A DNA stretch of 64,000 bases from an uncultured Eubacteriales bacterium (GTDB lineage Bacteria; Bacillota; Clostridia; Tissierellales; Peptoniphilaceae), in assembly GCA_900539225.1 (NCBI GenBank), contig UQBO01000001.1, forward strand, positions 124,001 to 188,000, given 5' to 3'. The translations under genes and the position numbers were made by a program. Shown here piece by piece: positions 8,340 to 16,106 of the stretch (position 1 is the first letter of the stretch; the number at the start of each line of letters is the position of its first letter). The notes beneath the pieces were generated by a model that saw only the letters and a list, made by a program, of their open reading frames with translations, was not told the origin of the DNA and ran no database searches.

Positions 8340-8764
8340 TGATACCTACGATTGATAAGGAAATTAATGAACTCTTAGAAGATAGGCTTGAGCTTGAGAG
8401 GGTAAAGCCTAGTAAGACTTACAAGATGGATATTGAAAGGGAGAGAATACGCGGCTATTGCGATGAGATTGAGGCCTTAAAACAGGCTATATATAAGGAA
8501 CTTAATACTGAAAAGGGTGAGTATGTTATATATGGTAATTATGGATTAAAAAAGAAAGACCTTTTCGGAAAGGAAAAGAGATGGGCTTATATGATATTAA
8601 CTGATAGGATAAGGGATGCACTAATTGATGATGATAGGATAAATGATGTGCATAATTTTTTATATATTGATGAGATGAGCAAGAAGGATAATTTGTGTTT
8701 GAGTTTTGTAGTTGATAGTATATATGGTGAATTTGAAGTAAGTGAGGTGATTAGGCTTGCCTAA
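8339..8764 (+). CDS. DUF2634 baseplate protein (XkdS-like, gp25 group)
   Basis: A 141-residue protein in the XkdS position. 'LEDRLELERVKPSKTYKMDIERERIRGYCDEIEALKQAIY' (read in pieces, residues about 13-52) matches the DUF2634 N-terminal region, followed by 'VIYGNYGLKKKDLFGK' and a C-terminal 'FVVDSIYGEFEVSEVIRLA'. The family is part of the baseplate wedge. It overlaps its neighbours by 1 and 8 bases. Confidence 0.82.
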   Translation: MIPTIDKEINELLEDRLELERVKPSKTYKMDIERERIRGYCDEIEALKQAIYKELNTEKGEYVIYGNYGLKKKDLFGKEKRWAYMILTDRIRDALIDDDRINDVHNFLYIDEMSKKDNLCLSFVVDSIYGEFEVSEVIRLA

Positions 8765-9848
8765 GTATTATGCTGAGGACATACTTAAAAGATGTATGTC
8801 GAGGATATCGGATGAGATGGATAAGAGAGAAGGCTCTGTTATATATGATGCTTTAATGCCTGCTTGTATGGAACTTGAAGCTTTATATTTTGAACTTGAT
8901 GAGCTATACGCAAACGCCTTTGCTGATACGGCTAATTTTGATTATCTTAAGAGATTAGGTAAAGAAAGAGGTATTGAAGCGTATAAGGCTACTAAGGCGA
9001 TAATTCGAGGGGAATTCTCGGATAAGGTTAAAATAGGAGATATATTTTTCATAAACAAGCTAAGGTATATAGTAAGTAGTGAGTGTGAACAGAGAGGTTC
9101 TTTTTATGAAGCTGATTTAATCTCTGAACAGGCTGGCAGTGAATATAATTTACAAAGTGGCAATTTAAGTCCTTTGTTTGGATATTATGAAGTGGCAAGA
9201 ATAAAGGAACTCTTAAAGCCTGCTAAAGATGATGAAACGCTAGAAGAGTTTAGAGAAAGATATTTTAAGGAAGTAAGAAAGAAGAACTTCGGAGGAAATA
9301 TTGAAGACTATGAACGCTGGACTATGGCTCTTGATGGCGTTGGTGCTGTTAAGGTCTTTCCTATATGGCAAGGCGGGGGAACTGTTAAGGTGGTTATAAC
9401 GGGTTCTGATGGCCTTACTCCATCGTCCAAACTGATTGATGATGTTCAGACGGCTCTTGATCCTGTTAAGAATCATGGAAAAGGTGTTGGTATTGCGCCT
9501 ATTGGCCACACTGTCACTGTTGTAGGTGCTACACCTAAAAAGGTTGATGTCAAGGTCAAGATGGTGTTTCAAGCTGGTTATGGCAAGGACAATACTTTAG
9601 AAGTAGTTAAGAAGGTAGTCAGTGAGTATATCAAGGAAGTAAGAGATGGCTGGGGCAAGCGTCCTCTTGTTTTAAGAAGCTCTAATTTAATAAGTAAATT
9701 TCTTGAGTATGACAAGTATTTTGTCGATTGCGAGTATGTATCTTTTAATGATGAGAATATAAGGCTTACGTTTGAAGAGGAAGAAGTGCCTGTAATTGGT
9801 GAGGTAAGCTTTTTAGATAAAGTGCCTGATGGTGTATGTAGGGCTTGA
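8757..9848 (+). CDS. Baseplate J-like protein (XkdT-like)
   Basis: The 363-residue protein has the baseplate J features: an N-terminal helical part ('EGSVIYDALMPACMELEALYFELDELYANAFADTA', read in pieces), a middle 'DETLEEFRERYFKEVR' and 'NFGGNIEDYERWTMALDGVGAVKVFPIWQGGGTVKV' (in pieces), and a C-terminal domain for wedge contacts. It starts at a TTG with AAGTGAGGTGA upstream and overlaps the DUF2634 gene by 8 bases. It links tail-fibre attachment to the baseplate. Confidence 0.9.
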   Translation: MPKYYAEDILKRCMSRISDEMDKREGSVIYDALMPACMELEALYFELDELYANAFADTANFDYLKRLGKERGIEAYKATKAIIRGEFSDKVKIGDIFFINKLRYIVSSECEQRGSFYEADLISEQAGSEYNLQSGNLSPLFGYYEVARIKELLKPAKDDETLEEFRERYFKEVRKKNFGGNIEDYERWTMALDGVGAVKVFPIWQGGGTVKVVITGSDGLTPSSKLIDDVQTALDPVKNHGKGVGIAPIGHTVTVVGATPKKVDVKVKMVFQAGYGKDNTLEVVKKVVSEYIKEVRDGWGKRPLVLRSSNLISKFLEYDKYFVDCEYVSFNDENIRLTFEEEEVPVIGEVSFLDKVPDGVCRA

Positions 9849-9873
9849 TTAGTTTTTCCTAGGGTGATATAAT
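9845..9873 (+). promoter_or_regulatory. Possible promoter of the 9.9-11.9 kb cargo block
   Basis: TTGATT (9845-9850), a 17-base spacer, then TGA-TATAAT (extended -10, 9868-9873). It lies at the left edge of genes foreign to the tail operon. The start it predicts (near 9880) falls just inside the first ORF, so it may serve the downstream genes or be a chance match. Confidence 0.4.
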
Positions 9874-10278
9874 ATGGGTGGAAGAGGTTCAAGAAGTGGT
9901 ATAAAGAGTTATACTTATGGGACTGAATATTATTCTGTTGGTCAGATAGATAATGTTAAGTTTATTAGGCAAAGAACAATAGCTATTAAGCTTCCATTAG
10001 AGACAAGAAGTAACAATAGAATTTACTTTTTGCTAGATCGTGACAATAGGCTTAAGAAGGTTGGATTTTATAATGAGGAAGGTAAGCAAACTATAAGAAT
10101 TGATGTGTTAGGTAAGGCTCACAAAGGGATTGATACACCTCACGCACATGATGCTCATTATGATGACAAGGGCTATGTTAAGTTTGACGATGCAAGGGTT
10201 TTATCAAAAAATGAAATTGATATTTTAAATAAATATAGAAAGGAAGGATTGAAATATGGCTTTATCAGAAAGACATAA
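9874..10278 (+). CDS. Uncharacterised cargo protein with GGRGSxSG N-terminus, possible effector
   Basis: This 134-residue protein is not a tail component of the PBSX set. It begins MGGRGSRSG, a Gly/Arg/Ser tag I associate with phage-encoded accessory proteins of Firmicutes. Residues 43-77 ('ETRSNNRIYF...D..R....FY...RI') resemble residues 26-60 of the protein starting at 10624. A His-rich stretch, 'TPHAHDAHYDD' (residues about 88-98), could be a metal or catalytic site, as in some small nuclease-like toxins; that is speculation. The ATG follows AGGGTGATATA. It overlaps the next gene by 23 bases. Confidence 0.55.
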   Translation: MGGRGSRSGIKSYTYGTEYYSVGQIDNVKFIRQRTIAIKLPLETRSNNRIYFLLDRDNRLKKVGFYNEEGKQTIRIDVLGKAHKGIDTPHAHDAHYDDKGYVKFDDARVLSKNEIDILNKYRKEGLKYGFIRKT

Positions 10279-10603
10279 TTCCAGTGAATATCTAGATACT
10301 ACAAGGTATACTGGTTGGGAACTGGCAGGTAAGGTTGATAACTATGATGATTTAATCGAGGAGTTAGTTTATTGTCAAGAACTGGGTCTTTATTTTAGAG
10401 GATATGAGTATTATTTTGAACCATACACTTACTATGCTGGCGATGATGGAGTTGGTTACTTAGTAGGTGGAAAGCTTAATATGGACGGAGACTATGTTGA
10501 GTTCTTCGATGTTATGAATGTTGAGGAGCTTGCAGAGGCAAGGATATTTGATGGGCTTAAATTGATTGATGCGTATAAGGAAATGATGTATATTAATTAT
10601 TGA
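10256..10603 (+). CDS. Uncharacterised acidic cargo protein
   Basis: A 115-residue protein rich in Asp, Glu and Tyr ('YFRGYEYYFEPYTYYAGDDG' near residues 48-67) with no recognised domain. Its gene overlaps the GGRGS protein by 23 bases, so the two are probably co-translated. An acidic partner encoded directly after a possible effector would fit an immunity protein, but no sequence motif proves that. Not recognised as a structural tail protein. Confidence 0.5.
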   Translation: MALSERHNSSEYLDTTRYTGWELAGKVDNYDDLIEELVYCQELGLYFRGYEYYFEPYTYYAGDDGVGYLVGGKLNMDGDYVEFFDVMNVEELAEARIFDGLKLIDAYKEMMYINY

Positions 10604-10623
10604 TATATGGAGGGATTTTAACA

Positions 10624-11307
10624 ATGGAGATTAAACTTAATTTAGATATGGTAAAGGTCATCAAAAATATTGTTTCTACTTCTGCATGTGCTCCATATGA
10701 AACAAGAACTAAGGATAGAATTTATGCTTATGTAGGACATGACGACAGAATGAGGTCTATTAACTTTTATGACGATTATAAAAGAAGTGCAAGGATAATG
10801 ATTTATGGCAATAAAAGGTATTTAGCTGACAGGGTTTACAAAGTTCCATATATTGAATATGGAGACGGCAGCTGCGATTATATTGATAATCTTGACATAC
10901 CTATGATGAATTTTTTAGCTGAGCTTAATGAAGTGTTTAGCTTCAATTGTAATTGCAAGGATAAAATTGACTATATGAAGCATCGTTTTGTTTTTAAAAG
11001 TTTTGATGACTGGGTAGAAAACAATTTGTGTACTTTAGATGTTTCTTCTTTTATCTATGCTGATAAAGTTTATACTCTTAGTTTTGTACCATATGACATT
11101 GAAATGAAATTAAGGGAGAATGAAGGCAAACCAGAGAGGGCAAAGAGTAATATCGTTTATGATTATAATATGGAGCAGTATTATTATTTGTGTGAAAATG
11201 ATAGGCTTATTTATACTGGTTCTTTGATTGACATACTTAATGAGCCTTTGCTCGATGGTATGTCTGTCAAGGATAGATATGACGAGCTTATAACTCTTGA
11301 TGTGTAG
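10624..11307 (+). CDS. Uncharacterised cargo protein, N-terminal half similar to the 9874 product
   Basis: A 227-residue protein. I chose the ATG at 10624 over an upstream start at 10600 because GGAGGG lies 9 bases before it. Residues 26-60 repeat the pattern 'ETR..DRIY......D.R....FY....RI' seen in the protein starting at 9874, suggesting a shared domain, while the His-rich part of that protein is missing here. The C-terminal half ('YDYNMEQYYYLCENDRLIYTGSL' in pieces) is unique. Function unknown. Confidence 0.5.
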   Translation: MEIKLNLDMVKVIKNIVSTSACAPYETRTKDRIYAYVGHDDRMRSINFYDDYKRSARIMIYGNKRYLADRVYKVPYIEYGDGSCDYIDNLDIPMMNFLAELNEVFSFNCNCKDKIDYMKHRFVFKSFDDWVENNLCTLDVSSFIYADKVYTLSFVPYDIEMKLRENEGKPERAKSNIVYDYNMEQYYYLCENDRLIYTGSLIDILNEPLLDGMSVKDRYDELITLDV

Positions 11308-11316
11308 GTTTTCCTT

Positions 11317-11916
11317 ATGGCATACAAACGATTTACTAATAATTTAGACAAATTACATTATACTGACAAAGGGGCTTTCGATATTCCAAGATTAGCTCCT
11401 TTTATTATGAGTAAAATTCCTGAAAAGTGGATAGGTTTTAATGAGGTGAATTCTTTTAAGGGCGATAGGTCTTTAACTGGGGTTCACTTTTTTATTGATG
11501 ATTATCAATTTGAAAGGGTTTGGAACTGTCCATCTAAATATATTTCTATGCTTAAAGAGTATGCTTGTGTTATTGCTCCTGACTTTTCTATGTATGAGGA
11601 TATGCCTTTTACTATGCAGCTATGGAATCTATATAGATCTATGTACTTGGCAAAGCTATTTGAGGTTAATGGTGTAAAGGTTATAGCTAATCTTATGTGG
11701 TCTAGTAAGATTTTCATAAGCGATATATATGCTAAGAATTCTACGGCTGCTGTTTGTAGTATTGGTATTAGGGACAAGATGAAATTTAAGGATGAATTAA
11801 TGAAGATGGTTGATATAATTAAGCCTAAGAAGCTTATATATTTTGGATCTAAGATAGATGGCTTAGATGCAGATTATTATTTTGATATAAACAATGAACG
11901 CTTTGGGGGTGATTAA
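11317..11916 (+). CDS. DUF4417 domain protein
   Basis: The 199-residue protein matches DUF4417: 'VHFFIDDYQFERVWN' (residues about 52-66), 'VIAPDFSMYEDMPFTMQLWNLYRS' in pieces (residues about 85-108) and 'GVKVIANLMWSS' (about residues 118-129). This family is common in phages and mobile elements and often occurs near structural or defence cargo; its biochemical role is not established. The gene follows the two uncharacterised cargo ORFs closely and its end overlaps the putative start of the DUF2313 gene. Confidence 0.75.
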   Translation: MAYKRFTNNLDKLHYTDKGAFDIPRLAPFIMSKIPEKWIGFNEVNSFKGDRSLTGVHFFIDDYQFERVWNCPSKYISMLKEYACVIAPDFSMYEDMPFTMQLWNLYRSMYLAKLFEVNGVKVIANLMWSSKIFISDIYAKNSTAAVCSIGIRDKMKFKDELMKMVDIIKPKKLIYFGSKIDGLDADYYFDINNERFGGD

Positions 11917-12622
11917 AATTAGTGTTAGAATTGCTAGAAGGGTTGAGCTTTTAGATTACACGGATTACGATGTGATTGGAAAGGCGAGAGAATTTTATGC
12001 GAGGGTTAAGGCGGAAAATCCTGAGTTCAATCTGATGTGGGATGAGTTTTACAGGACTTTGAGAAATACTTTAATCTTGGAAGCTGACGAGGAAGGAATA
12101 AGGCGCTGGGAAGAGATGCTCGGGATTATACCAAGTGGGAGTCTTGAGGATAGAAGATTAAAAGTGTATATTGAGTGGAATTCTACTGTTATATGGACGG
12201 ATAGGACGCTTAGACAGTTTTTAGATTTATTTTTAGGTAAAGGCACTTATGAGATGGAGCTTATTTATGATAAGTATGCGCTGAAAATTAAATTACGTCT
12301 TGGGAAAACAAAGGTAGGTTACAATGCTTTACTAAATGAGCTAAGGAAGATAATACCTGCAAATATTGAGATGTTTACGACTATAGAAATAAGTAGTGAT
12401 TTATTCGTAGCAGGATTAAGACGTAGGCATATGCACATGACGTACAAGCCATATGAGCCAACGGAAATAAATAGCAAGCTGGACGCATATGTTGCGGGCT
12501 ACTTGATAAATACTGTGATAGAATCGTGGCCAATACAAGCACATGGTAATTTAGTATCCAAGGGCGAGGACGGCTACTTGGCTAGTGATATAGGATATAT
12601 AAGGGGTGAAATGATTGAGTGA
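11894..12622 (+). CDS. DUF2313 tail protein (YmfQ/XkdU-like)
   Basis: A 242-residue protein with the DUF2313 pattern: 'RVELLDYTDYDVIGKAREFYARVKAENPEFNLMWDEF' (in pieces, residues about 16-52), 'ILEADEEGIRRWEEMLGI' and 'TLEDRR'-like segment 'GSLEDRRLKVY'. This family connects the baseplate to fibres and normally follows baseplate J directly, so the 9.9-11.9 kb genes are an insertion. The start is uncertain: the ATG at 11894 overlaps the previous gene by 23 bases, while a GGGGGTGAT ribosome site lies at 11904-11912. The GTG at 11909 sits inside that site and is a poor start. Confidence 0.82.
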   Translation: MNALGVIKISVRIARRVELLDYTDYDVIGKAREFYARVKAENPEFNLMWDEFYRTLRNTLILEADEEGIRRWEEMLGIIPSGSLEDRRLKVYIEWNSTVIWTDRTLRQFLDLFLGKGTYEMELIYDKYALKIKLRLGKTKVGYNALLNELRKIIPANIEMFTTIEISSDLFVAGLRRRHMHMTYKPYEPTEINSKLDAYVAGYLINTVIESWPIQAHGNLVSKGEDGYLASDIGYIRGEMIE

Positions 12623-13256
12623 TTTAAAAAAGATTAGGGTGCAGCATGTGGATAGGGACGCAAAAGGTGTAGAAATTAAAACTGACGTGGACGTAATAAC
12701 TGATGCGGACTGTATCACGATGGACGATGGAGACTTACGAAGTGGCGTAAAGAAGATGATTGATGACAGGATAGGCGAAGTGATTGACGGAGCGCCTGAA
12801 GAGCTTGATACGCTTAAAGAAATAGCGACGGAGCTGGAGAAGAATCAATCGGGTGTGAGTACTATTTTAAAGAAGCTTGAGGCTAAGCTTGATAAGTCTG
12901 TTTTTGATGAAGAGGTGAAAGTCTTTAATGGTGGCATTGTTGATTTAGGAAGCGCTATGGAGCATAATCAAGACGTAATCGAAGAAGCGGTTAATAGTTT
13001 TTATGAAGAATATGAGAAAGCAATAGAGTTAAAAGTCGACAAAGTAGAAGGAAAAGGCTTATCTACTAATGATTTTACTAATGAGTATAAAAATAAGATT
13101 GACACTATAGAAGCTGGGAATGTGGACTTATCGGGATACGTTAAGACGACTGATATAGCTGACTTTAAAAGATGTATAGTGATTAGTGGGTCTGATTACG
13201 CTGCTTTATCGGACGCTGAAAAGAATAGGGCTGATACTTTGTATTTCTTACTATAG
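12615..13256 (+). CDS. Tail fibre protein
   Basis: A 213-residue protein starting at TTG after AAGGGGTGAAATGA. It contains phage fibre motifs: 'GAPEELDTLKEIATELEKN' (about residues 59-77), the shaft signature 'VDKVEGKGLSTNDFTNEYK' (about 142-160) and a C-terminal 'ISGSDYAALSDAEKN' to 'DTLYFLL' unit common at the end of Firmicute tail fibres. It lies just downstream of the DUF2313 gene, as expected of a baseplate-attached fibre. Receptor unknown. Confidence 0.78.
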   Translation: MSDLKKIRVQHVDRDAKGVEIKTDVDVITDADCITMDDGDLRSGVKKMIDDRIGEVIDGAPEELDTLKEIATELEKNQSGVSTILKKLEAKLDKSVFDEEVKVFNGGIVDLGSAMEHNQDVIEEAVNSFYEEYEKAIELKVDKVEGKGLSTNDFTNEYKNKIDTIEAGNVDLSGYVKTTDIADFKRCIVISGSDYAALSDAEKNRADTLYFLL

Positions 13257-13265
13257 GGGTTGCTT

Positions 13266-13493
13266 ATGATTGTTAATGCAAATCTTAAAAAAATAAGGTA
13301 TATGGGCAAGGAAATAAGCGAGGCTAAATATAATGATAGTACTGTATGGAAGAATTTAGAAATAAAGCCTCCACCACCTAAGCCTTGTACAACTTGCCAG
13401 ACTAGATGTGAGAGGTCTGCTCAATGCAGCTGTCAAAGTAGTGGTCAAAGCTGTACTGCATGTCTAAAAAATCAATCAACAGAGACAGCATAA
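13266..13493 (+). CDS. Small tail protein with C-terminal cysteine-rich array
   Basis: The 75-residue protein has an N-terminal part like short phage tail proteins (a lysine-rich beta hairpin ending in 'STVWKNL', residues 25-31), a 'PPPPKP' linker (35-40) and seven cysteines at 41, 44, 48, 54, 56, 63 and 66. Residues 48-54, C-E-R-S-A-Q-C, match C-E-K-S-A-Q-C in the large fibre protein at 16097. I chose ATG 13266 (AGGGGT upstream) over TTG 13260. I infer it is a substrate or structural partner in the radical SAM system downstream. Ordinary disulfide or metal binding cannot be excluded. Confidence 0.7.
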   Translation: MIVNANLKKIRYMGKEISEAKYNDSTVWKNLEIKPPPPKPCTTCQTRCERSAQCSCQSSGQSCTACLKNQSTETA

Positions 13494-13519
13494 TTTTTCA
13501 TTTATTTTATAAAAAGTAC

Positions 13520-13548
13520 TTGACAAATAGTATCTTATATAGTATCAT
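13520..13548 (+). promoter_or_regulatory. Promoter of hicAB
   Basis: TTGACA (13520-13525), a 17-base spacer, then TATCAT (13543-13548), followed by a strong AGGAGGT ribosome site before the hicA ATG. Confidence 0.75.
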
Positions 13549-13565
13549 TTACTTAGGAGGTACTC

Positions 13566-13808
13566 ATGAGTAAGAAAGATAAGCTTATCAAAAAGTTGAG
13601 AAATCAGCCTAATGGGATGAGACCTGAAGAGATAGAGCAAATCCTTATCAATTTAGGTTATAAGTTTAGAAATCAAGAGGGTTCTCATAAACATTTTTTA
13701 AAGGAATTTAAAGATGGCAGAACTCATAGATTTGATTTAATAATGAATAAAAATCCTGTTAAAAGATATTTGGTTGATGACCTCTTGGAGATTATAGATG
13801 GGGAGTAA
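13566..13808 (+). CDS. hicA: HicA-family mRNA interferase toxin
   Basis: The 80-residue protein has the dsRBD-like HicA fold signature: a 'GMRPEEIEQILINLGYKF' segment (residues about 17-34), then 'GSHKHF' (residues 39-44), whose His41 is the expected catalytic residue, and a C-terminal helix. HicA cleaves mRNA and is blocked by HicB. AGGAGGT precedes the ATG. The gene lies between two tail genes with its own promoter, as cargo in the prophage. Length is typical. Confidence 0.9.
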   Translation: MSKKDKLIKKLRNQPNGMRPEEIEQILINLGYKFRNQEGSHKHFLKEFKDGRTHRFDLIMNKNPVKRYLVDDLLEIIDGE

Positions 13809-13847
13809 TTCCCATCTTCTCCTAAAACTTATAAGGAGGGGTATTTT

Positions 13848-14189
13848 ATGAAACTTGAGGACTATTTAAAATTACCTTACAACTATGTAATTAAAAAGGT
13901 TGTAGATGATACTGGAGAGTATTATGCTGGATATATCGAAGAAATATATGAGGCTAAAACTGTTGGCGATACTATTGATGAACTTTATAATAATTTAAGA
14001 GAGTGCTTAATATTAGGTATTAAGGAAAGGCTAAGAGATGGCGAGAAAGTTCCTGTGCCTGTAAATAATGAGTACAGTGGAAAGTTTATTGTAAGACTTC
14101 CTAAGAGTCTTCACAAGTCTTTGGCTGAGAGTGCAAAAAATGAGGGTGTATCTTTAAATCAATATGCTTTGTATAAGCTAAGCAAATAA
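13848..14189 (+). CDS. hicB: HicB-family antitoxin
   Basis: The 113-residue protein has the degenerate RNase H-like HicB domain ('YAGYIEEIYEAKTVGDTIDEL' in pieces, residues about 25-45) and a C-terminal ribbon-helix-helix DNA-binding part ('FIVRLPKSLHKSLAESA', then 'EGVSLNQYALYKLS'; residues about 82-112). It neutralises HicA and probably represses the promoter at 13520. It starts 39 bases after hicA with AAGGAGGGG upstream, in the standard toxin-first order, and ends before an intrinsic terminator. Confidence 0.9.
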   Translation: MKLEDYLKLPYNYVIKKVVDDTGEYYAGYIEEIYEAKTVGDTIDELYNNLRECLILGIKERLRDGEKVPVPVNNEYSGKFIVRLPKSLHKSLAESAKNEGVSLNQYALYKLSK

Positions 14190-14210
14190 GAACAAGTAAA
14201 TAACTATTAC

Positions 14211-14235
14211 AAGCACGCTTAGTCGTGCTTTTTTT
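14211..14235 (+). terminator. Intrinsic terminator after hicB
   Basis: Stem AAGCACG/CGTGCTT (7 bp) with a 6-base loop and a T-run to 14235. It closes the hicAB cargo unit. Confidence 0.85.
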
Positions 14236-14265
14236 ATGCAAAAATATAGAAAGGATGTGGTGAGG

Positions 14266-14943
14266 ATGTTTTTTAACGAAATGCACACAACGAATTTAGG
14301 CGACCACTTATCGACTAGTTTAATAGCAGGCGAAACGCTTACGTTTACTAAGATAGGGATAGGCGCTGGAGACCCTATCAGTAGGGAACAGGTAAAGGAG
14401 ATGACGACGCTTATAGACCCGAGGGCGTACTTCCCTATAAACGAGGTTATCGACAAGAAAGACGGAACTGTGGTGGTGCGCAGCACTCTTATCAATGAAA
14501 ACATTGAGGAGCGCTTTTATATCAAGGAGATTGGGATTTATGCAAATGATCCAAACCGTGGCGAAATTTTATATGGTGTAATTGCCTGCGGTGATGCTGC
14601 TGATTTATTTAGTGCAAAGACTGACAAGCTACTAAGTATCACGAATGACATACTAGTTAAGGTTACTGATGCTAGAAATGTGACGTTCGTGATTGATGAT
14701 AGCTTGGTATGGGCGACTAAACAGGATTTGCTCAATCTAGCTGGAACTGGCAGGAGTGATGAGACTGTAAAGAAGAACGCGGACGACATAAAGGCCTTGG
14801 ATTTAAAAATAATGATGCTAGGAACGCAAGGCGGAATGGGCGGACTAGATGAAAATACTGGACTGATAACGTTTGAGAAGCTAGCTGAAAATGAAGAGTT
14901 TTGGGGCTACTATGATGAAGATAAAAGAAGGCTGGTGGGATAA
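14266..14943 (+). CDS. Tail-collar fibre protein (DUF3751-like N-terminus)
   Basis: The 225-residue protein matches the N-terminal domain of phage tail-collar fibres: 'LTFTKIGIGAGDP' (residues about 25-37), 'PINEVIDKKDGTVVVRSTLINENIEERFYIKEIGIYA' in pieces (about 57-93), and 'GEILYGVI'. I chose ATG 14266 because GGTGAGG lies directly upstream; the in-frame ATG at 14236 sits in the hicB terminator's T-run. Its stop overlaps the radical SAM start (TAATG), so the enzyme is translated as part of the fibre operon. Confidence 0.85.
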   Translation: MFFNEMHTTNLGDHLSTSLIAGETLTFTKIGIGAGDPISREQVKEMTTLIDPRAYFPINEVIDKKDGTVVVRSTLINENIEERFYIKEIGIYANDPNRGEILYGVIACGDAADLFSAKTDKLLSITNDILVKVTDARNVTFVIDDSLVWATKQDLLNLAGTGRSDETVKKNADDIKALDLKIMMLGTQGGMGGLDENTGLITFEKLAENEEFWGYYDEDKRRLVG

Positions 14944-16106
14944 TGGCGGAAGAAATTAAATTGCCACTTATCTCGTCGGCTTTTTTAAATGTAACGCAAA
15001 AGTGTAATTTAAAATGCAAATACTGCTTCGTATGTCAGCAGCCTAAAGAGATTACTTACGAAGTAGCTCAAGATGCGGCTAAGTTCTTGGCACGTAACGC
15101 ACTAGAAAGTGGTGTAACGCCATCTATTAACTTCTTCGGGGGCGAGCCTATGCTTAGGTATAAAGACATAATAAAGCCGCTTACAGAATGGATTAGAGAC
15201 GTCTACGGCGATAAGTTCGAGCTAAGCCTAACTACTAATGGCACGCTGCTTACTGAGGAGATAATGGAGTTTTTCGATAAAAACAATATCGGCATGCTCT
15301 TTAGTATTGATGGCGACAAAACAACGCAAGATATAAATAGACCTTATCATAGCGGCAAGGGTAGTTTTGAGAGCTTAGAGCCTATTATTGATTTAGTGCT
15401 TAAATACCATCCTAATATGACTTTCAGGGCGACGATAGACCCGCCAACTCATACGGAGCTTTTTAATAATTACATGTTCGCTGTTAGAAAAGGCTACACT
15501 AACAGCTTTTTTATACCTAACAGCTTTAGTGATTGGAGCGATAAAGAGCTTGAGGAACTTGACAAAGAGCTTGACAAGATTTGCGATTATTATATAGCTG
15601 AATTAAAGGCTGGACGTAAGCCTATGAGTTTTAGTCACTTTGATAGGGCAAGGGCTGATATTAAGAGAATTGCTAAGCTTAAAGATGATGATTATCGTGA
15701 AGATGGTAAAGGCCTTCCTGCATGTGGACGTTGCGGTTTAGGCGCTAGCAGATTTGCAGCGATTGGCATTACTGGAAATATTTATAGCTGTCAAGAAATG
15801 GTTGAAAATCCAGAGGTTGGCGACAAGTTTAAGATAGGCTCAATATATAGCGGTGTTGATAATGCTAGGCGTTATGAACTTGCTAATAGTTTTGATACTA
15901 TGAATGTTTATTGTTCTAAGAAAGAGTACTGTGATAGCTGTATCAAGCGTAGGATATGCGATGGGGGTTGCTCGATTAATAACTACTTTAAAAATAAGGA
16001 TTTACACGTTCAAGACTACGTAATTTGTTGGTATGAGCGTAAATGTATAGAAAAGGCATATAAGATTATGAAGTTAGAAAAGGAAGGTGAATTGAAATGG
16101 CACTAA
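14943..16106 (+). CDS. Radical SAM/SPASM enzyme, putative fibre cysteine-array maturase
   Basis: The 387-residue protein has the radical SAM cluster motif CNLKCKYC (Cys21, 25, 28), the GGEP motif (66-69), 'TTNGTLL' and a C-terminal SPASM domain. Its auxiliary-cluster ligands include Cys261, Cys264 and Cys283, the CX2CX5CX3C unit Cys330/333/339/343, and Cys362. SPASM enzymes of this type modify peptides, often forming thioether links from cysteines or converting Cys/Ser. It is encoded between fibre genes and overlaps by 10 bases the start of a fibre protein with 17 N-terminal cysteines, its likely substrate. No RiPP-recognition domain is evident. The chemistry is inferred. Confidence 0.9.
   Translation: MAEEIKLPLISSAFLNVTQKCNLKCKYCFVCQQPKEITYEVAQDAAKFLARNALESGVTPSINFFGGEPMLRYKDIIKPLTEWIRDVYGDKFELSLTTNGTLLTEEIMEFFDKNNIGMLFSIDGDKTTQDINRPYHSGKGSFESLEPIIDLVLKYHPNMTFRATIDPPTHTELFNNYMFAVRKGYTNSFFIPNSFSDWSDKELEELDKELDKICDYYIAELKAGRKPMSFSHFDRARADIKRIAKLKDDDYREDGKGLPACGRCGLGASRFAAIGITGNIYSCQEMVENPEVGDKFKIGSIYSGVDNARRYELANSFDTMNVYCSKKEYCDSCIKRRICDGGCSINNYFKNKDLHVQDYVICWYERKCIEKAYKIMKLEKEGELKWH

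Noticed and set aside
11495..11677. 60-codon plus-strand frame inside the DUF4417 gene
   Set aside because: Overlaps conserved DUF4417 coding fully and has no start signal.
14943..16106. Anaerobic sulfatase-maturating enzyme as identity of the radical SAM gene
   Set aside because: The SPASM layout is similar, but no sulfatase gene is near and the gene is embedded in the fibre operon beside Cys-rich proteins.
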